Shown: positions 59,925 to 64,000 of the stretch, one piece after another
How the letters are laid out: the number at the start of each line of letters is the position of its first letter
Position numbering within the stretch: position 1 is the first letter of the stretch
Source: Leminorella richardii
GTDB lineage: Bacteria; Pseudomonadota; Gammaproteobacteria; Enterobacterales; Enterobacteriaceae
DNA: 64,000 bases
Assembly: GCF_900478135.1 (NCBI RefSeq)
Contig: NZ_LS483470.1
Location: 1,484,501 to 1,548,500 of the forward strand
Direction of reading: 5' to 3'
Notes under the pieces: model-generated
Told to the model about the DNA's origin: nothing
Database searches by the model: none
The model's input: only the letters and a program-made list of their open reading frames with translations
Made by a program: the position numbers and the translations under genes

Positions 59925-60344
59925 CTATTCCGCCGTGTAGTTTCTCTTTCCTTCCGGCAGTGAGCGCGACCGTCCATCGTCAGTGACTGCCACATAGGTA
60001 AATACTGCTTCTGTGACGCAGTAGCGCTGCCCAATAGGCTCTGAAGACACTTTCTTCACCCAGATTTCCATATTGACAGTCATTGAGCTTTTACCGGTAC
60101 GGGCGCAGTGGGCATAGCAGCAGACTACATCACCAACGGAAACGGGCTTTAAGAACGTAATCGCGTCAACGGCAACGGTGACGACTCGACCCTGAGCTAT
60201 TTCTTTAGCGAGGATTGCGCCACCGATGTCCATCTGCGACATAATCCAGCCGCCGAAGATATCGCCGTTGGCATTGGTATCGGCTGGCATCGCCAGCGTT
60301 CTCAAAACGAGCTCTCCACGAGGAGAGCGGCTTTTTGTACTCAT
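59925..60344 (-). CDS. yciA: YciA, acyl-CoA thioesterase
   Basis: This hot-dog fold thioesterase of 139 residues (E. coli YciA 132) cleaves a broad range of acyl-CoAs. The catalytic region MPADTNANGDIFGGWIMSQMDIGGAILAKE near residues 19-48 is clear, including the conserved Asn and Asp of the active site, and the later VVTVAVDAITFLKPVSVGDVV. It converges with tonB and is codirectional with yciB, as in E. coli. Confidence 0.94.
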   Translation of the reverse strand: MSTKSRSPRGELVLRTLAMPADTNANGDIFGGWIMSQMDIGGAILAKEIAQGRVVTVAVDAITFLKPVSVGDVVCCYAHCARTGKSSMTVNMEIWVKKVSSEPIGQRYCVTEAVFTYVAVTDDGRSRSLPEGKRNYTAE

Positions 60345-60438
60345 ACGTTTTTCTATTTTATTAGTTAATTAGTAGGGTGATTGCGTCGCTAGGCGATTTC
60401 CCCTGATGTTGCGCTAAAAAGAGAGATTCTCTTTGCGC

Positions 60439-60996
60439 TTATTCAGGCGTGTTGGTATCGCCCTTTTCCTTTTCTGCCATGTGGCGATAGATATAAACTC
60501 CACTTAACAGCGTAAAGGCGAAGGTCAATCCCGTAAGGCCAAAAACCTTAAAATTCATCCAGGCGTCCAGAGAGTGCCAAAAGGCAATATAAACGTTTAG
60601 CAGGCCGCAAAAAAGGAAAAATAGCGCCCAGGAAATATTCAGGCGTGACCAAACCGCGTCTGGAAGCGAAATTTCTTTGCCCAGCATGCTTTTAATGACG
60701 ATTTTTTTAAGCACCAGCTGGCTAAATAGAAAACCACCGGCAAATAGCCCATAAATAACGGTGACTTTCCATTTAATAAACTCAGTAGAGTTATATTTAA
60801 TTGTCAGGGTTCCGAAAATAAGCACCATCACGAACGTGACCAGCATCATTTTCTCAACCTTGCGATATTTGATTAGACTGTAGATAACAGCAATTGCTGT
60901 GGCGACAATCAGCGCTTTGGTGGCGGTAAGAATGTCGTAAAACTTATAGAAACCAAAAAAGACAACCAAGGGTAGAAAATCAAGTAACTGCTTCAT
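60439..60996 (-). CDS. yciB: YciB (IspA/IspZ family), inner-membrane septation protein
   Basis: The 185-residue polytopic membrane protein (E. coli YciB 179) has about five helices, starting MKQLLDFLPLVVFFGFYKFYDI. The family motifs NSTEFIKWKVTVIYGLFAG, MLGKEISLPDAVWSRLNISWA and FKVFGLT are present. It is linked to envelope integrity and septation, interacting with elongation and division proteins. I chose the ATG at 60996, matching the family; upstream in-frame Met codons lie five residues earlier. Confidence 0.92.
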   Translation of the reverse strand: MKQLLDFLPLVVFFGFYKFYDILTATKALIVATAIAVIYSLIKYRKVEKMMLVTFVMVLIFGTLTIKYNSTEFIKWKVTVIYGLFAGGFLFSQLVLKKIVIKSMLGKEISLPDAVWSRLNISWALFFLFCGLLNVYIAFWHSLDAWMNFKVFGLTGLTFAFTLLSGVYIYRHMAEKEKGDTNTPE

Positions 60997-61249
60997 AACG
61001 CGTCTCATCAATAAGCAAGTGTCAAACTATACCTGATTTGGCTCAGTCTGTGTACTCTCGCTAGGCTCGACTGAAAGCGTAGCGTCCTAACTATGGATTG
61101 GGGTAGGTAACGCGCTCTTTCATTAGCGTTTTTATGCCGTGCGGTTTTGATGTGATCGGGTATGATAGTGCAATATTTTGTCGGCATAATCAGGTATATG
61201 AAGTGAGTTCGGCAGATGGGATGAGCCAACTTCAGAGGTTAAAAACAGT

Positions 61250-62968
61250 ATGTTTTCGCGCGTATTTTTAAAGTGGATGCCCGGATTGGCCAATCTGCTT
61301 GCTTACGATAGGGCCTGGTTAAAACCCGATATTCAGGCGGGGCTGTCTGTGGCGGCTGTCGCTCTGCCGGTGGCTATTGCCTATTCTGAATTGGCCAATC
61401 TAGGGGCGATTGTCGGCCTGTATTCCTGCATCCTGCCGATGATTGCCTATGCGTTTTTTGGTTCGTCTCGCCAACTGATTGTTGGCCCCGATGCGACCAC
61501 CTGTGCGGTTATTGCTGCGGTAGTAACACCTTTGGCGGCGGGCGATTCGTCAATGCAGTGGCAGCTGACCGTTATCATGACACTGATGATGGGCGGCTGG
61601 TGCCTGCTGGCCAGTAAGTTCCGACTGGGTGCGCTGGCGGATCTGCTTTCCCAACCCATTCTGACCGGGCTGCTCAACGGCGTTGCCGTAACCATCATGG
61701 TAGGGCAGATAGCCAAAATACTGGGTATTACTCTCCAGCCTAGCGAGCTTATTGAGAAGATTATTGCGCTGCCGTTTTTGATCTTGGACAGTCACCTGTT
61801 CACTGTGGGCATGTCAGCTCTAACGCTGTTGCTGCTGATAGTGATTAGAACGTTTCGTCGTCAGTGGCCTGCACCGCTGTTGGCAATAGCCATTGCGACG
61901 GCTTTATCATGGGGCGGTTCACTTCAGAACTACGGGATCGAAACTCTTGGTAACTCTGGGCTTGACGGTGTACTGCCCATGGTTGACTGGCACAGCTTTC
62001 AGCCAGGGCTAATGCGAGAATTGGTGATCCCTGCGCTTAACCTGGCTCTGATAAGCTTTGTTAGTCTTATGCTGACTGCGCGCAGCTTTGCCGCCAAGAA
62101 CGGCTATGACATTGACGCTGATGCCGAGTTTCGCGCGTTGGGCATGGCGAACATTATGTCCGGCCTGTCTCAGGGATTTGCCATCAGCGGGGCGGATTCC
62201 CGTACGGCAGTTAACGATGCTAACGGCGGCAAGAGCCAGCTGGTTTCTATTATTGCCGCGCTGGTTATCGCAATTATCGTGCTGTTTTTTACTCAGCCCC
62301 TGCAATATATTCCCGTTTCTGCATTAGGTGTTGTGCTGGTATTTTCCGCCTGGTCGCTGATGGATTTGAAGGGCATCTGGCACCTTCGGCGGCGTAACCG
62401 TTCGGCGTTTTGGCTGGCGAGCTTTACCTTTATCTGCGTTTTGATGATCGGTGTGATACAGGGAATCGGCCTAGCGGTGCTGCTGGGGCTGTTGCAGTTT
62501 CTTCGCACGGTGTTCCGCCCAACAGAACAGCTGTTGGGTGTGAATGACGACGGCATGATCCACTCTTTAGGCAATAATAGCGAAGTAAAGGCTGTGCCGG
62601 GGGTGATGATGTACCGATTTAACTCACCGCTCACCTACTTTAACGTCGCCTACTTTAAGCGCCGCATTCTGAACTTAGTGGACAGCACGCCGTTCCAGCC
62701 TCGTTGGGTGGTGATTGACGCTGTTGCGAGCTTTACCTATGCGGACATCAGCGTTTTAGCTTCAATTGATGAGCTAAAACGAGACCTAAAGAACCGGCAG
62801 GTAAAACTGGTGCTGGCAGGGCGGAGAACCGAGCTTACGCGCTGGTTTAAAGACAATCGTCCGGCTCATAAAGAAGAGGATATGCTGCTGGTGCCCGACC
62901 TGTATCTCGCATTAAAGCTTATTCAAAGCAAGGAAAGTGTAGATGAGGCGGTATCGGATACGCTGTAA
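61250..62968 (+). CDS. SulP-family anion transporter with STAS domain
   Basis: This SLC26/SulP transporter of 572 residues has ten or more membrane helices (residues about 25-430) and a C-terminal cytoplasmic STAS domain (about 440-555, RWVVIDAVASFTYADISVLASID). LKPDIQAGLSVAAVALPVAIAYSELA near residues 23-48 and FAISGADSRTAVNDANGGKSQ are family signatures. The anion could be sulfate, bicarbonate or a dicarboxylate; it is not clearly DauA. AGAGGT precedes the ATG. It is inserted between yciB and yciC, which are adjacent in E. coli. Confidence 0.9.
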   Translation: MFSRVFLKWMPGLANLLAYDRAWLKPDIQAGLSVAAVALPVAIAYSELANLGAIVGLYSCILPMIAYAFFGSSRQLIVGPDATTCAVIAAVVTPLAAGDSSMQWQLTVIMTLMMGGWCLLASKFRLGALADLLSQPILTGLLNGVAVTIMVGQIAKILGITLQPSELIEKIIALPFLILDSHLFTVGMSALTLLLLIVIRTFRRQWPAPLLAIAIATALSWGGSLQNYGIETLGNSGLDGVLPMVDWHSFQPGLMRELVIPALNLALISFVSLMLTARSFAAKNGYDIDADAEFRALGMANIMSGLSQGFAISGADSRTAVNDANGGKSQLVSIIAALVIAIIVLFFTQPLQYIPVSALGVVLVFSAWSLMDLKGIWHLRRRNRSAFWLASFTFICVLMIGVIQGIGLAVLLGLLQFLRTVFRPTEQLLGVNDDGMIHSLGNNSEVKAVPGVMMYRFNSPLTYFNVAYFKRRILNLVDSTPFQPRWVVIDAVASFTYADISVLASIDELKRDLKNRQVKLVLAGRRTELTRWFKDNRPAHKEEDMLLVPDLYLALKLIQSKESVDEAVSDTL

Positions 62969-62997
62969 ACAGAATCTGGTGCGTTTTAGCTCATAAC

Positions 62998-63025
62998 AAT
63001 AAAGCCGGCGTTTGCCGGCTTTATT
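62998..63025. terminator. Bidirectional terminator between sulP gene and yciC
   Basis: AATAAAGCCGGC-GTTT-GCCGGCTTTATT is a perfect 12-bp stem with a 4-base loop in the convergent gap. Confidence 0.85.
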
Positions 63026-63028
63026 GCG

Positions 63029-63790
63029 TTACCGATTCTGCATATAGAGGCGAAACAGATATACAAACATAAATGCAGTAAGCATATTGCTGATAGCCGT
63101 CATCAAAAGTACCGCCAGAGTTGGCGAGACAGAAGAGGCGTTAACCGTAAACGCAAAGAGAATGAATTTGGCAGACAGAGTGAACAGCAGCATCGGCAGT
63201 ACCAGACGCACGTGGGCAAACGCCAAAGTCCAACTGGTTGTGATAGCGTAAATCAGGCCTTTTTTGCTTTCTAATAAAACAATAGGAGAAAGCACCAGCA
63301 CAAAGGCGAAAAAAATGCCGGGAAGTAGGTAGATAGACATTCCAAACAGGATCAGCAAGTAGGCTGCAGCGGTGAGGATCATCAGAGTGGGTAGTGAGGT
63401 TGCTGAGGAACCAATAGCCCTGAGCGCGCTGGTACGCATTCCTTGAGATACCTGAATCGTCAAAGTAATCACTCCAGCGACCAAAATCAGATCGCTAAGA
63501 AAAACGCTAAGCGCAATAGAGCCGAATAGAGGAACCGCCATACGAACGATTTCCTGCTGTTGCTCAAGGCTTAAACTCTTTAGTGAAGTCTGAAGTTCTT
63601 CTGCACTGAGCTGTGCGCTGCCCACTGATTGAATAATCAGCTGATGAAGCTGAGTGACGTCGGGAGCGGTTGCCTGTATCAATAAATAGAAAATAAACGA
63701 AGCCAGTAAAGCCAGCATGATAAAGCTGGAAAGCTGATAGCGAATAAAATTCAGGCTGTCACGGAAAAGGGAATTGGCCGTGATGGGCAT
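63029..63790 (-). CDS. yciC: YciC (UPF0259), inner-membrane protein
   Basis: The 253-residue membrane protein (E. coli YciC 247) starts MPITANSLFRDSLNFIRYQLSSFIML and has about six hydrophobic helices. The conserved stretch LPGIFFAFVLVLSPIVLLESKKGLIYAITTSW lies near residues 155-188. The function is unknown. AGGAGA precedes the ATG. In E. coli it forms a run with yciB and yciA; here a SulP gene on the other strand separates it from yciB. The remaining 210 bases to the end of the window hold no gene. Confidence 0.92.
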   Translation of the reverse strand: MPITANSLFRDSLNFIRYQLSSFIMLALLASFIFYLLIQATAPDVTQLHQLIIQSVGSAQLSAEELQTSLKSLSLEQQQEIVRMAVPLFGSIALSVFLSDLILVAGVITLTIQVSQGMRTSALRAIGSSATSLPTLMILTAAAYLLILFGMSIYLLPGIFFAFVLVLSPIVLLESKKGLIYAITTSWTLAFAHVRLVLPMLLFTLSAKFILFAFTVNASSVSPTLAVLLMTAISNMLTAFMFVYLFRLYMQNR

Positions 63791-64000
63791 ACTGTCTCCT
63801 GTTAGCGGTATAAATAGGTACGTAAATTAGAGGCTATTGTACCGCGAGTGTGTCTTTTTGCCTTAGCTATCTTACCACTCGTCTTTGTTAGGTGTTTTTC
63901 AGATAGCCTTTCCTATTTTTGGATAACTATTATTTACTCCATGCTCTTGGTCTCCTGATAGCTACAAGTGGTTATTTAATGCTCAATATTATCGATTTTT

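Noticed and set aside
61008..61229. A 73-codon frame upstream of yciB
   Set aside because: It sits in the divergent yciB-SulP control gap, has no ribosome-binding site and no family resemblance.

Overview
The window is a stretch of enterobacterial chromosome. Nearly every gene has a clear Escherichia coli counterpart (mukFEB, pepN, pyrD, gapA, hns, adhE, tonB and others), but protein divergence, gene order and missing neighbours (no tdk or rssA at the expected places) point to a member of the Enterobacterales outside Escherichia and Salmonella. A lineage such as Budviciaceae would fit, but I cannot fix the genus from sequence alone. I saw no rRNA, tRNA, CRISPR array, insertion sequence or prophage. 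This is core genome, densely coded, with many hairpin terminators.

Block 1 (about 0-31.6 kb) matches the E. coli 21-22 min region: elyC, the overlapping cmoM-mukF-mukE-mukB operon (tRNA modification and chromosome condensation), the cell-wall enzymes ldtD and mepK, gloC, then aspC, an OmpF/OmpC-type porin, asnS, pncB, pepN, pyrD, zapC, ycbX, rlmKL-uup and the pqiABC lipid-transport operon. Block 2 (about 31.6-45.7 kb) matches the E. coli 39-40 min region: mipA, yeaD, an unrecognised 295-residue gene, gapA, msrB, ansA, sppA, ydjA, then selD-mnmH-topB joined by TGATG stop/start overlaps, nudG and xthA. Block 3 (about 45.7-64 kb) matches the E. coli 27-28 min region: a LOG-family gene at the junction, then purU, ychJ, rssB, galU, hns, adhE, ychE, yciU, clsA, yciY, yciI, tonB, yciA, yciB, a SulP transporter and yciC.

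Two otherwise well-conserved genes are broken by what looks like one missing base each. In mukB the break falls just after the Walker B motif (near 8031); in tonB it falls in the C-terminal receptor-binding domain (near 59785). In both cases adding one base to a short homopolymer restores the whole family C-terminus. Sequencing or assembly error is the simplest explanation, but real mutation cannot be excluded.

I found no clear new multi-gene system. The best leads are the uncharacterised gene behind the gapA terminator, a 16-bp hairpin with U-tracts in the divergent adhE-ychE region, the AT-rich gaps on both sides of hns, a pyrD leader that can fold over its own ribosome-binding site, a sharp drop in GC inside pyrD, and a lipoprotein-type signal on LdtD.
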